Assembly: GCF_003955665.1 (NCBI RefSeq)
Contig: NZ_RXHU01000074.1
Location: 24,908 to 88,907 of the forward strand
Length of the DNA: 64,000 bases
Direction of reading: 5' to 3'
Origin: Paenibacillus whitsoniae
Lineage (GTDB): Bacteria; Bacillota; Bacilli; Paenibacillales; NBRC-103111
Position numbers and translations under genes: made by a program. Positions 24,284 through 33,332 of the stretch are shown here, piece by piece. The notes below the pieces were generated by a model. The model searched no databases, had not been told where the DNA came from, and saw nothing but the letters and a program-made list of their open reading frames with translations. How positions within the stretch are numbered: position 1 is the first letter of the stretch; every line of letters begins with the position of its first letter.

Positions 24284-25311
24284 ACACTTCAGGACTACTC
24301 AAAGCAAGCAGCGCCGCCATCATCACCACCCTTGTACTAACCGCCTGCGGTTCCAGCTCCACAACTGCGCCTGAAGCTTCCGTTAACACGGCAGCTCCTG
24401 CATCGGCGGGTACCTCTAAAAAAACGGATAAGATTACGCAAACGATGAGCTGGTTCGCCCAGCCGGAGATGGGTGGACATTACGCCGCGCAGATCGCTAA
24501 AATCTACGAAAAGGCCGGCTTGGACGTGACGCTTCAGCAGGGCGGTCCTCAGGTGTCCAACGTGCAGTTGGTGGCAAGCGGCAAGATACAATTCGCGATG
24601 GCCAATGCCGACGAAGTCGTGCTCGCCAGAGAACAAGGGATTCCCGTCAAAGTCATTTACGCCAATCTTCAAACGAACCCGCAGAATCTCATTTTCCACA
24701 AAAACTCCGGCATCACGAAAATTGAAGACCTTAACGGACGCAAGGTTTACACAGCCGTCGGCTTCCCATTCTGGCAGTATATGAGCTTCAAATACAAGCT
24801 GGACAAAGTTCAGATCCAGAGCTATACAGGATCGTTAGCCGGCTTCTCCGCAGATAAAGATTCCGTAACCCAAGGCTTCGCCACCAACGAACCGTATGTG
24901 CTGAAAAAGCAGGGCGTAGACGTCAGTTGGTTCCTGAACGCCGATCTCGGATATAACCCGTACGGAAACGTCGTCATTGCGACAGATGCGTTCATCCAGA
25001 AAAATCCCGACCTCATCAAGCGTTACTTGAAGGCCACGACCGAGGGCTGGGATTATTATTACGCTCATAGCGACGAGATCAACAAAGAAATTAATGGCGT
25101 TAATAAAGATTATGATCTTGACCATCTCAAGGATGCGCAGGAGGTGGCAAAAGACTTCATCTTTGGCGGCGATGCCAAGACTCACGGTGTCGGCTACATG
25201 TCCGAAGAACGCTGGCAAACGCTTGTCAGTCAAATGAAAGAAGCCGGCATGATTAAACAGGATATATCTCCGAAGGATTTATTCACCAACGATTTTTTAC
25301 CCACCAAATAG
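24280..25311 (+). CDS. NMT1/THI5-type ABC substrate-binding lipoprotein
   Basis: 343 residues. The lipobox is LTAC (Cys about 23), followed by a Thr/Ala tether. The mature part matches SsuA/ThiY/NMT1-like proteins (EMGGHYAAQIAKIYEKAGLD, LVASGKIQFAMANADEVVLA, GIPVKVIYANLQTNPQNL, TEGWDYYYAH). This family delivers pyrimidines, sulfonates, nitrate or similar compounds. No permease or ATPase gene follows: a terminator and a convergent gene come next, so the rest of the transporter must be elsewhere. Its ligand is probably the amidohydrolase substrate. GAGGAGAG precedes the ATG. Confidence 0.9.
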   Translation: MNTSGLLKASSAAIITTLVLTACGSSSTTAPEASVNTAAPASAGTSKKTDKITQTMSWFAQPEMGGHYAAQIAKIYEKAGLDVTLQQGGPQVSNVQLVASGKIQFAMANADEVVLAREQGIPVKVIYANLQTNPQNLIFHKNSGITKIEDLNGRKVYTAVGFPFWQYMSFKYKLDKVQIQSYTGSLAGFSADKDSVTQGFATNEPYVLKKQGVDVSWFLNADLGYNPYGNVVIATDAFIQKNPDLIKRYLKATTEGWDYYYAHSDEINKEINGVNKDYDLDHLKDAQEVAKDFIFGGDAKTHGVGYMSEERWQTLVSQMKEAGMIKQDISPKDLFTNDFLPTK

Positions 25312-25316
25312 ATAAA

Positions 25317-25358
25317 AAGCTTCCGCCTTCGCGCCTCTGCACGAATGGACGGAAGCTT
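25317..25358 (+). terminator. Terminator of the amidohydrolase-PucR operon
   Basis: AAGCTTCCG and CGGAAGCTT form a 9-bp stem, 6 bp after the stop codon. The loop is long (24 nt) and there is no clear T-run, so the evidence is moderate. Confidence 0.55.
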
Positions 25359-25390
25359 GCTGCGTTGGCAGCCTATCATCTATCATTTAT

Positions 25391-25597
25391 TCATGCCCGG
25401 GCTGCCTGCATGAATGCCTCCGCCATAGGAATAGGCGATTTCGAGTCCGTCAATGGTAATCTAATTGGCCGTGATCGTGGTGGAGACATAAAAGGTAGTT
25501 GCAGCCGCATGGACTTCTGTCCATGGATGATTCCAATTGCAATCAGTAAAAAGGCCATGGCCAAAACCACTGAAAACACAAATGAACCTCTTTTCAT
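25391..25597 (-). CDS. Small membrane or secreted protein
   Basis: 68 residues. A very good ribosome site GAAGGAG lies eight bases before the ATG at 25597. One N-terminal hydrophobic segment (about residues 6-24, VFSVVLAMAFLLIAIGII) is followed by a basic, Pro-rich tail. No family is recognised. It lies 48 bp after the Gfo/Idh/MocA gene in the same direction and may be the last gene of the carbohydrate operon. Confidence 0.55.
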   Translation of the reverse strand: MKRGSFVFSVVLAMAFLLIAIGIIHGQKSMRLQLPFMSPPRSRPIRLPLTDSKSPIPMAEAFMQAARA

Positions 25598-25645
25598 CCG
25601 AACCACTCCTTCATAATTAGAAGAGAAGCAGAAGACCAAACTGCA

Positions 25646-26743
25646 TTAAAACCCGTTTTTCTGCATGCCGAGCGGGAAAGGCTCCGGCTTTTTACATGTA
25701 CTCTTGGTTTCATAGTACTTGCCTTCGCCCGAAGAGATGAAAAATCCGTGCATGAGCTCTAAAACGTGATAGGCCAATTCGCCGTCCGCCCGATGCTCCG
25801 TGCCGTTTCTGATGGCGTAGGCCATATCCATCAACCCGAGACCGCGACTATTGGACGTAAAGCCATGGGTGAGAGGAACCTCTTTAAACTCTGCATAATC
25901 GCGTCTTTTCAAATAAACCGTACCGCCGAACTGATTCGGATCCGGCACGATTAACGAGCCTTCCGTTCCGTGAATTTCAATATTCGGTGTACGCGTTCCC
26001 CAGACGTCAAAGCTGGTCGTAATCGTGCCAATCGCACCATTTTCAAATTCTAACGTACCGCTAATGTGTGTCGGCGTCTCAACAGGGAATTTCCTGCCGT
26101 AATTGGGCGCGCAGGTCACTGTTCTTTCGTGGAACGTCGTCTGCGTAGCACCTGTAATTCGGCGCACAGGTCCGATTAAGTTCACGAATGCCGCAAGATA
26201 ATATGGCCCAATATCAAACATGGGTCCCGCTCCCTTTTGATACAAGAAATCAGGGTTTGGGTGGAAGCTTTCAGGTCCACGAGACATCATGCAGGCGGAT
26301 GCAGCGATTGGCTTACCGATCCAGCCGTCATCAATCAGCTTGCGGCAGGTTTGGATGCCGCCTCCCAGGAAGGTATCCGGTGCGGAGCCCACCAGAAGTC
26401 CCTTGGACTTCGCGAAGGCTAGAATTCGCTGGGCGTCTTCCAGTTCAATGGCTAACGGCTTTTCCCCGTAGGTGTGCTTCCCCGCTTCCAATGCTCGCAT
26501 ATGAACTTCTGCATGCGCGCTAGGAATCGTAAGGTTCACGACGATCTCGATGTCAGGGTCTGCCAGCAGTTCCTCTACGGAGCATGCTTTAGGAATATGG
26601 AACTCCTCCGCTTTAACTTGCGCTCGTGCCAAATCCAGATCGGCACACGCCACGATCTCGAGGATCTCAAATTTTTCCCCCGCTTCAAAATAAACCGAAC
26701 TGATATTTCCGCAACCAATAATGCCTACTTTGACTTTCTTCAC
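25646..26743 (-). CDS. Gfo/Idh/MocA-family NAD(P)-dependent oxidoreductase
   Basis: 365 residues. The GTG start at 26743 follows GTAGGAGGGG; an earlier in-frame start would read through that site. The Rossmann motif VGIIGCGNIS is at the N-terminus, EKPLAIELEDA is the usual EKP catalytic strand, and the C-terminal domain has DIGPYYLAAFVNLIGPV. Members oxidise or reduce sugars, inositols and glycosides at a ring hydroxyl. It lies 70 bp after the glycosidase gene and near the sugar ABC transporter, so it probably processes the released sugar. Confidence 0.9.
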   Translation of the reverse strand: MKKVKVGIIGCGNISSVYFEAGEKFEILEIVACADLDLARAQVKAEEFHIPKACSVEELLADPDIEIVVNLTIPSAHAEVHMRALEAGKHTYGEKPLAIELEDAQRILAFAKSKGLLVGSAPDTFLGGGIQTCRKLIDDGWIGKPIAASACMMSRGPESFHPNPDFLYQKGAGPMFDIGPYYLAAFVNLIGPVRRITGATQTTFHERTVTCAPNYGRKFPVETPTHISGTLEFENGAIGTITTSFDVWGTRTPNIEIHGTEGSLIVPDPNQFGGTVYLKRRDYAEFKEVPLTHGFTSNSRGLGLMDMAYAIRNGTEHRADGELAYHVLELMHGFFISSGEGKYYETKSTCKKPEPFPLGMQKNGF

Positions 26744-26774
26744 TTGTACCCCTCCTACGTTATTCTGTACTTGG

Positions 26775-26807
26775 GGTCGCACGAGTAGAGCATCTACTTG
26801 TGCGACC
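26775..26807 (-). other. Intercistronic hairpin between glycosidase and Gfo/Idh/MocA genes
   Basis: A near-perfect 15-bp stem (GGTCGCAC.AGTAGA / TCTACT.GTGCGACC, one G-T pair) has a 3-nt loop. It is not followed by a T-run on the minus strand, so it may stabilise or process the mRNA rather than terminate it. Confidence 0.65.
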
Positions 26808-26813
26808 TCCTAT

Positions 26814-29800
26814 TTATGGAGCTGCATTCACCACAACATCGTCAAAATAAACTTTCGACAGATGGGTGTAAACACCGATTTTCCCAGCTGTGAACGTATT
26901 GTCTGTTGCAGTAAGGATCAACTGCCCGTCGATATAAGCTTGCAGCGTATTCCCGTTTACGGTGAATCGAAGCGTATGATAGGTACCTGCGGCAAGCGGC
27001 GGGATCGCTGCTGATATGGCGAGGTCAGATTGAACACCATTTTGCAGCTTTGAGATGTATACTTTCTTGTTGTAGTTATCGTAAGTCATGCTGTAATAAT
27101 TGTTGTAGTCTACGTACCTGGCTACCAAACCCATTCTACCGCTCGTCGTCTCCATTTTCCCCTTCGCCTCTACGTTGTAATTGGTCCAGGATGGTGATCC
27201 CGCTACGGATTTCACCCCGCCCTTATCCGCATTATTAGACAGGTACGCTTTGGACCCATACACGTCGGATACAACGGAGAACGTTCCCCATCCGGAAACC
27301 ACCGACCAACCGCTGACGCTGCCGGACTCAAAATTATCTTCCAGCAGTGTGCTTTTCGTCGTGACCACGGCTTCACTGCTCGCTTCGGAGAGGTTATTCG
27401 CCGCATCTTTCGCTTTGACGGTGTAGTGATAAGTCGTCGCCACATTCAAGCCTGTGTCTTTGAATGTATACACCGCGCCCGTCACCGTGCCCACAGATTG
27501 CCCATCCCGATAAATGGTGTAGCCGGTTACCCCGGTATCATCGGAGGCTTGCGCCCAAGACAGCGCAACTTCCGCAGACGAGAGCGCATCAGCCGTCAAT
27601 CCGGTTGGGGCAGTAGGCGCTGTGACGTCGGGATTCGGCAGGGGATTCACAACAATATCGTCAAAATATGCTTTGGACAGGTGCGTATATACACCGACCT
27701 TCCCAGCTGGGAAGGAACTGTCCGTAGACATAGCCACTAGCTGCCCATCCACATACGCTTGCAGGATATTGCCTGATACCGTGAATCCAAACGAATGGTA
27801 CGCTCCAGCGGTAAGCGGCGTTATCGGACCCGAAATCGCTAAGTCGACAGTCGTACCGTTCACCAGCTTAGAGATGTATACTTTTTGCGTATAATTCTCA
27901 TAAGTCATGCTGTAATAGTTGTTATAATCAACGAATCTCGCCACCAGCCCGATTCGGCCGCTCGGATTATCCATTTTCCCCTTCGCTTCCACACGGTAGT
28001 TGGTCCACGAGGAGAGTCCAGCTACGGACTTTGTAGCCCCTTTACCCGCATTATCGGACAAGTAAGCCTTCGTGCCTCCGTCATCCACCACGCCGAAAGT
28101 TCCCCATCCAGAAACAACGGACCACATGCTTGCACTCCCCGACTCGAAATTATCTTCGAGCAGTGTGCTCTTCGTCGTAGCTGCCACCTCTTCACTTGCT
28201 GCGGATACATTATTTGCAGGGTCAGTGGCTTTGACCGTGTAATGATAGGTTGTACCTAAGCTCAAGCCCGTGTCCTTATAGCTCGTGGTTACGCCATTTA
28301 TGGTCGCAATTTGTTGACCATCCCGATAAATGCTGTAACCAGCCACGCTGTCATTATCCGTAGACGGGGTCCAAGACAATGACATTTCATAAGAAGATAG
28401 CGCCGTTGCCGTCACATTCGAAGGTACGGAAGGAGGTGTGATGTCGTGATAGGCCACCAAGAAATTATCATAGGAGACTGGGCCCTTAACCCGCTTCAGG
28501 AATTCGGTTAATTCAATTAGGAATGCCCCATTAGAGCCAGGGGTTGCATTAATTTCACTTTTCACCGCGCTTCCTAGTGCAGCTATCCATTGTTGTGTTG
28601 CTGTCCCCCACGGGAAGCCTGCCGGCAGTTCAAGATCCTTCGTTAGGATCCCAGCGGAGCCGCTTGCAATCGAGTTGTCTGTTGCTGTGACCACCAATTG
28701 ACCATTGATATAGCCATATAGGTTACTGCCTACCACTTCAAACCTCAGCTTGTTCATAACATCCAACGGTAATGTCACACCGGTCGCTGTTTGAAGCACA
28801 ACGGATGTACCATTGATTCGTTTCTCGATGACTGCCTTTCCAAATAGCGCATCATAGGTAAAGCTATAATACTGGTCTGGATTCACATACCGGGCGAGGA
28901 GTCCTACCGTATCTTTATGACTGACAATCCTCACATCTGACTCTACGAAATAGTCTGTACCTACAGTCTGCTCAACCACAGCTGTCGATGACTTCGTCGA
29001 CTGATACACATGATTGCCACTACTCTCTGTTTGAAGCGCAAAGTTCCCTTTAACGGAGGTCCAATCCGCCGCACCTGACTCAAAATCATTCGTGTACAAT
29101 GGATTGTAAACCAGTTCAAAGGCGAAACCTTTATCCGTTTCAAGGGTAACGGAAAGCTCCTGACCGTTCACGGTCACTGGTATTTCCTGCAACCGTACAC
29201 CGTTTGTCGCCAGCTTGTAAGCTTTGTATGCTGCTGGGATGAGTGTCGTCTTCAGATGGAATTCCATGGTCTCGCGTTTGGCAAGTGTCGGCAATTTCCC
29301 TCTTACGTAGGTCCTTTTGTTGGCATCCGTCGGATCTTGAATCGTATCTTCCCCTGTCGCCGCTGCATCGGTTGTATAGATGACCAGCATTCTCTCGCTT
29401 TTGTCTAGCGTTTTATCATCAAGCGTTGCTGCGGATACGGTTCCTTTATCCACACTTGCCTTCAGGGATACAGGACCAAGCTCGAATAAGTTGTTATTCA
29501 ACGTGCCTACAGCTCCAATGGCGTAAGGGGTATTGATCAGATAGGTATTTAAATTAAGATCAAATATAAGCTCACCCGTGTCCGAAACCAGCTTATTTTG
29601 ATTCAGATTAGAGAGCATATTGTTTTTCAGATTGACATCATCAATAGCATTAATAAACGTCTCCGCAACCTGCTTTAAGGTCATGCTATTCGTAATGGAT
29701 ATCTTATTCTGGGCAGGAAGATTACCGCTTGCGATTTGCTCAGGTGTAAGCTCAGGCGTGATTTTATAGATGGCATAGGGTTCACCAGGCTTATCTGCGT

Positions 29801-31412
29801 ACACGGTAACCATCTTGAACAGATGCGGTATATACATGCGATTGATCTCTAAATCTTCATTTTCCGTTGATGCCGCATGCGTCTTAACCGATGTCTGGTC
29901 CCTGACAATGACAAATTTAGGTTCGCTTGCCGTGATGTGACCTTTACGGAAAAGAAGGGTGCTTTGATATTCGGACATCGTTACCAAGGTATCGGTTAGG
30001 GTATCAAATGAAGTAAAACCACCCAAAGTTGCACTTTGTTGAGTTGCCTCTTTTACACGGGAAACATATTGAAACCTGTTCAGCATATCCCAGCCATTGA
30101 AAGCGCCGGTCGCGGCCACCATCAATCCAAGGTCGTCTCTGCCTTTGGTCGGAAACTCCTGATTATATTCCGTTAATGCAAAAGGCTTCTTGTACAGCTG
30201 CCCGAGGGCAAGGCCAGGAATATAATTTTTAAATACAGTCCCTCCAGATTGCGGCACATAATTAGCTGCTGATTCTGGAGCAAATATCATACTGTAACGA
30301 GGATGCGACGCCGGGGTAAAAGAGAATGTTGCTCCCCTTCCATCCACAAGCCCATTATATAAGTGTGTTTCATGAACATCTGTCTGTGTTCGCCAGTAGT
30401 TGGCCAAAGCATCATTAATGTAGTTAATTCCTCCAATGGGTGCCTTTACTCCGATTACATCTTTAAGGAAATTTTTCATTTCATTATGGGAAGATAACGT
30501 TTTTTCTGTGAAGTATTCGGCAAGATCATCACGAATGCTCGCAGGTGCAGTCCAAAATAGATTTGGAAATGTTGTGATAGGCGGACGTGCTTTACCAGCC
30601 AGAAACGTATTGAAGTCTGCTTTTAACCATGCATTTACATTTTCGTTTGAAAAATTAGCATTATAAAGCATAGTTTCATTCATGGGAGACAGCCCCATCA
30701 ATATAGGATCATCCTTCAAGGCAAGTCCGGTGTAAGGATTAACATGCGTAAGCCACTGCTGAGCAAATGATCGCCAAATCGCTTTACCGTCCGGAAAAAG
30801 CGTTGCCATATATTTGGCAGCGAATGAGCCGTAGGCGCTTAAGCTTGGTACACTAGAGTAATCCGCATAAGCCAGAAGGTCGAGATCGATATAAATACCT
30901 CGATCCTTCAGCAAAGAAACGAAGTACTCAAAATTATCCAGTTTGACCGGATTTAATGTTACCGTCGTGGAAGTAGGTTTCACCATAAGTCCTACTGCCC
31001 AGTCAACATTATCATCATTGTCATGGAATCGCACCGCATTATAACCCATAGCAGCAAGCCGGTCGGCGATAATAACCATTTCTTCCCGGGTTGGATCCGT
31101 ACCATAGCTGCCGTTAAGATTGGTACCAAAGAACTTTACTTTCTTATTGGGCTCATCCGTAAAATAATAATCGCCATCCGCATCAATCTTTACGAAGCCT
31201 TTCGTTCCGGCTGGTGTTTGATTCAAGTAGGACAAGTCCAGCGCACTTCCAGGTGCTACCGCTAATGTCGTATCAATAGCTTTCCATGTGCTGTCAGCAA
31301 CGATGGAAGCTGCATTTGCGGTAGGACCCGCCATACCTGCAGCCCCCACGATTTGCAGGAGTAAAGCCATAACCAGCGTTACTGAAGCCTTAGTAATCGT
31401 TCCTTTTCTCAT
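26814..31412 (-). CDS. Large secreted clan GH-A-like glycosidase with FN3 and LamG-like modules
   Basis: 1532 residues from the ATG at 31412 (AGGAGG upstream). Signal peptide to about residue 34 (TANAAS). Residues ~60-480 form a TIM-barrel-like domain (KFFGTNLNGS, ADRLAAMGYNAVRFHD). PMNE (~245) and LTEYN (~413) are likely acid/base and nucleophile glutamates of a GH5-like enzyme. A beta-rich region follows, then a LamG-like domain (NDFESGAADW), FN3, LamG-like (EDNFESGSASMW), FN3 and LamG-like (EDNFESGSVSGW). The last two FN3-LamG units are tandem duplicates. No wall anchor. It probably attacks a polysaccharide outside the cell and feeds the ABC importer. The start overlaps the stop of a 25-codon leader ORF. 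Confidence 0.85.
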   Translation of the reverse strand: MRKGTITKASVTLVMALLLQIVGAAGMAGPTANAASIVADSTWKAIDTTLAVAPGSALDLSYLNQTPAGTKGFVKIDADGDYYFTDEPNKKVKFFGTNLNGSYGTDPTREEMVIIADRLAAMGYNAVRFHDNDDNVDWAVGLMVKPTSTTVTLNPVKLDNFEYFVSLLKDRGIYIDLDLLAYADYSSVPSLSAYGSFAAKYMATLFPDGKAIWRSFAQQWLTHVNPYTGLALKDDPILMGLSPMNETMLYNANFSNENVNAWLKADFNTFLAGKARPPITTFPNLFWTAPASIRDDLAEYFTEKTLSSHNEMKNFLKDVIGVKAPIGGINYINDALANYWRTQTDVHETHLYNGLVDGRGATFSFTPASHPRYSMIFAPESAANYVPQSGGTVFKNYIPGLALGQLYKKPFALTEYNQEFPTKGRDDLGLMVAATGAFNGWDMLNRFQYVSRVKEATQQSATLGGFTSFDTLTDTLVTMSEYQSTLLFRKGHITASEPKFVIVRDQTSVKTHAASTENEDLEINRMYIPHLFKMVTVYADKPGEPYAIYKITPELTPEQIASGNLPAQNKISITNSMTLKQVAETFINAIDDVNLKNNMLSNLNQNKLVSDTGELIFDLNLNTYLINTPYAIGAVGTLNNNLFELGPVSLKASVDKGTVSAATLDDKTLDKSERMLVIYTTDAAATGEDTIQDPTDANKRTYVRGKLPTLAKRETMEFHLKTTLIPAAYKAYKLATNGVRLQEIPVTVNGQELSVTLETDKGFAFELVYNPLYTNDFESGAADWTSVKGNFALQTESSGNHVYQSTKSSTAVVEQTVGTDYFVESDVRIVSHKDTVGLLARYVNPDQYYSFTYDALFGKAVIEKRINGTSVVLQTATGVTLPLDVMNKLRFEVVGSNLYGYINGQLVVTATDNSIASGSAGILTKDLELPAGFPWGTATQQWIAALGSAVKSEINATPGSNGAFLIELTEFLKRVKGPVSYDNFLVAYHDITPPSVPSNVTATALSSYEMSLSWTPSTDNDSVAGYSIYRDGQQIATINGVTTSYKDTGLSLGTTYHYTVKATDPANNVSAASEEVAATTKSTLLEDNFESGSASMWSVVSGWGTFGVVDDGGTKAYLSDNAGKGATKSVAGLSSWTNYRVEAKGKMDNPSGRIGLVARFVDYNNYYSMTYENYTQKVYISKLVNGTTVDLAISGPITPLTAGAYHSFGFTVSGNILQAYVDGQLVAMSTDSSFPAGKVGVYTHLSKAYFDDIVVNPLPNPDVTAPTAPTGLTADALSSAEVALSWAQASDDTGVTGYTIYRDGQSVGTVTGAVYTFKDTGLNVATTYHYTVKAKDAANNLSEASSEAVVTTKSTLLEDNFESGSVSGWSVVSGWGTFSVVSDVYGSKAYLSNNADKGGVKSVAGSPSWTNYNVEAKGKMETTSGRMGLVARYVDYNNYYSMTYDNYNKKVYISKLQNGVQSDLAISAAIPPLAAGTYHTLRFTVNGNTLQAYIDGQLILTATDNTFTAGKIGVYTHLSKVYFDDVVVNAAP

Positions 31413-31486
31413 TTTACAATCCTCCTGTACACTTTGATCAATACCCATTCATGTTTTCTTGGCAGAGTCGCTGATCTGCGCGACAT
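31409..31486 (-). CDS. Putative 25-codon leader ORF coupled to the glycosidase gene
   Basis: The ATG at 31486 is preceded by AAAGGAGGTGG with four bases between, an almost ideal ribosome site. The frame encodes a basic 25-residue peptide (starts MSRRSATLPRK, ends RRIVK). Its TGA overlaps the ATG of the glycosidase gene as ATGA. The arrangement is typical of translational coupling. No repeated regulatory codon run is obvious. It might be a chance ORF or the relic of a deleted gene, since an oxidoreductase remnant lies just upstream. Confidence 0.5.
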   Translation of the reverse strand: MSRRSATLPRKHEWVLIKVYRRIVK

Positions 31487-31519
31487 AACCACCTCCTTTC
31501 AACCCCTAAGTAATTTATA

Positions 31520-31593
31520 TTGGGATTTCGACCCTGTTTATAGAAAAAGTCCGGATTATCAAGTTTCGCAGCCCAATCGGGCGCGCCAAAGCC
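31520..31593 (-). pseudogene. Remnant of a second FAD-dependent oxidoreductase gene
   Basis: This 74-bp stretch aligns without gaps to 40480-40553 inside the intact oxidoreductase gene. It can be read on the minus strand as GAPDWAAKLDNPDFFYKQGR (intact gene: TAPDWAAKLDNPDFFYKQGR). Most differences fall at third codon positions, so the copy was once a selected, diverged paralog rather than a recent duplicate. Homology ends on both sides: on the left at the leader region of the glycosidase gene, on the right near the SBP terminator. Confidence 0.8.
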
Positions 31594-31619
31594 GGATAAT
31601 AGCTATTTGTACACAAAAA

Positions 31620-31671
31620 GGCATATGCAAGCGTGTGAAGAAAGTATCCACTCACGATCGTTGCATATGCC
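31620..31671 (-). terminator. Terminator of the sugar-binding protein gene
   Basis: GGCATATGCAA and TTGCATATGCC form an 11-bp stem, followed on the minus strand by TTTTTG, 12 bp after the stop of the gene at 31683. It separates the ABC operon from the glycosidase unit. Confidence 0.8.
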
Positions 31672-31682
31672 ATTGTGCCAGC

Positions 31683-33305
31683 TTATTTCTTGAGATTTGT
31701 CGGCCAGACGAACTGGACGCCTAAAGCTTTCTTAGCTTCCTGGAACTTCTTGTTCTGATAATCGAAGAGCTTCTGGGATCCCAGCTTCTCTTCCTGATCA
31801 ATGCCTTCTTTATAAAACTTCTCAACATCCTCCGGCGTTTTCGCCAAGATCATTTTCGCCCTCGTTTTTACGCGGACTTCCTCCCGCTTCGCATTAATCC
31901 CCGCTTCTTCCGTCCCGCCAAGCGGAGCAGTCGACTCGAATGCAAGCATATCATAGGTGTATTTACTGAAATAAATATTCGATTTGGTTCTTTCGGTTTC
32001 CAACTCACCGTTCACAGGAAGCGTCCGTTGTACAGGCACATAGTTAATGAGCCAGTCCAGCGTTCCATTTCCGTATTTCAATTTGGTTTTCGCAGCATCT
32101 TCGGTTCTTGCCTTAATAAACTCATCGGCTAACTTCACCTTGCCATTAACGTCATAATCCCACGTAATCCCTTTCGGGCCATACGTCACATTCAAGCTCA
32201 TTTCATCCGAAGAGAGATAGTGCATCAGCTTCGTAATGCGATCTTGATTCTTCGCTTTGGAGCTGACCATCGTCAGCGTCCAACCGGAGGCTGCGACAGG
32301 ATCGATGACCGGCTGCTTGCCCTTGTCGCCGATTACCGGACCGACAGATACGAAAATGGCTTTCGGGTCCTTGGCATACAAAGCATCCCATTTAATGGCT
32401 TTGTTCGTGAGCGCGAAGACAGCGCCGTTATTGACCTTCTCGGTAAGCTGCGATTGATTTAACGTCTGGCTGTCTTCCGGCATCAAACCTTCACGATACA
32501 AGCGATTAAGGAATTGATAGGCTTCCAGGGATTCCGGCGTTCTCTCACGATCAATAAGATTGCCCTGAGCATCTTCACGCGGTGCGCCGAAGAAACTGGA
32601 GATCACCCAGCTTTCGAAGTAAGCAGGCACCACGTCAAAGCCGTTGTACTTGGTTTTCGCATCTTTCACCTTTTTCAACGCAGCGACCAAGCCTTCTTTC
32701 GTATTGAAGTCTTCCGGCTTGATCCCCAACTGATCCATGATATCCTTCCGCGCATATAAGCCCTGATTGCAGTAGATGGTATCCCCGGGTTTGAACGTTT
32801 CTTTCGCCCAGAAATAATTCGCATATCCGTAGAAGTGGCCATCGGCATTGCGGAACCAATCCTGCATGGACTTCGCTACGTTAAACGAAGGATCATATTT
32901 TTTGATAAGTTCATCCAATGGCGCAACCATGCCGGACTTCTCCAGCACTCCGCGCTGCGGCGCGTTCTTGTCAACAGTAATTACATCCGGAATATCGCCG
33001 GAGGCGATCAGGGCGCTGAGTTTATCATCGCTGCCGGATGTGAATTCGATCGAGATCCCTGTGTCTTCGGTAATTTTCTTATCCAACAAGTTATTAGCGG
33101 GGTCCCAGTTTTTCTTATACGATTCTTGATCGACGAACCAGGTTATCTTGATCGGAGATTTATCGTCGGGTTTGACCGTTGCAGCTGCTCCTGGAGATGC
33201 ACTTGGCGAATTCGTCGCCTCCGACTTTTTATCCGTGGTACAACCCGCAAGCAACGTGCCTACAAGCGCTGTGACAACCCCCATACTCACAAATCTTTTC
33301 TTCAT
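31683..33305 (-). CDS. Extracellular carbohydrate-binding lipoprotein of an Lpl-type ABC transporter
   Basis: 540 residues. The signal peptide has the lipobox LLAGC (Cys about 22) and is followed by a Ser/Ala/Pro tether. The rest is a family 1 solute-binding fold of the long LplA/YtcQ type common in Paenibacillus (KITWFVDQESYKKNWDP, DKKITEDTGISIEF, ASGDIPDVITV). It captures an oligosaccharide or sugar for the two permeases upstream (27 bp apart). GGGGGG precedes the ATG. As usual for this family, no ATPase is encoded here; a shared MsmX-type ATPase is expected elsewhere. Confidence 0.93.
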   Translation of the reverse strand: MKKRFVSMGVVTALVGTLLAGCTTDKKSEATNSPSASPGAAATVKPDDKSPIKITWFVDQESYKKNWDPANNLLDKKITEDTGISIEFTSGSDDKLSALIASGDIPDVITVDKNAPQRGVLEKSGMVAPLDELIKKYDPSFNVAKSMQDWFRNADGHFYGYANYFWAKETFKPGDTIYCNQGLYARKDIMDQLGIKPEDFNTKEGLVAALKKVKDAKTKYNGFDVVPAYFESWVISSFFGAPREDAQGNLIDRERTPESLEAYQFLNRLYREGLMPEDSQTLNQSQLTEKVNNGAVFALTNKAIKWDALYAKDPKAIFVSVGPVIGDKGKQPVIDPVAASGWTLTMVSSKAKNQDRITKLMHYLSSDEMSLNVTYGPKGITWDYDVNGKVKLADEFIKARTEDAAKTKLKYGNGTLDWLINYVPVQRTLPVNGELETERTKSNIYFSKYTYDMLAFESTAPLGGTEEAGINAKREEVRVKTRAKMILAKTPEDVEKFYKEGIDQEEKLGSQKLFDYQNKKFQEAKKALGVQFVWPTNLKK

Positions 33306-33332
33306 GTGCTTAACCCCCCAAAGTTTTTCACA

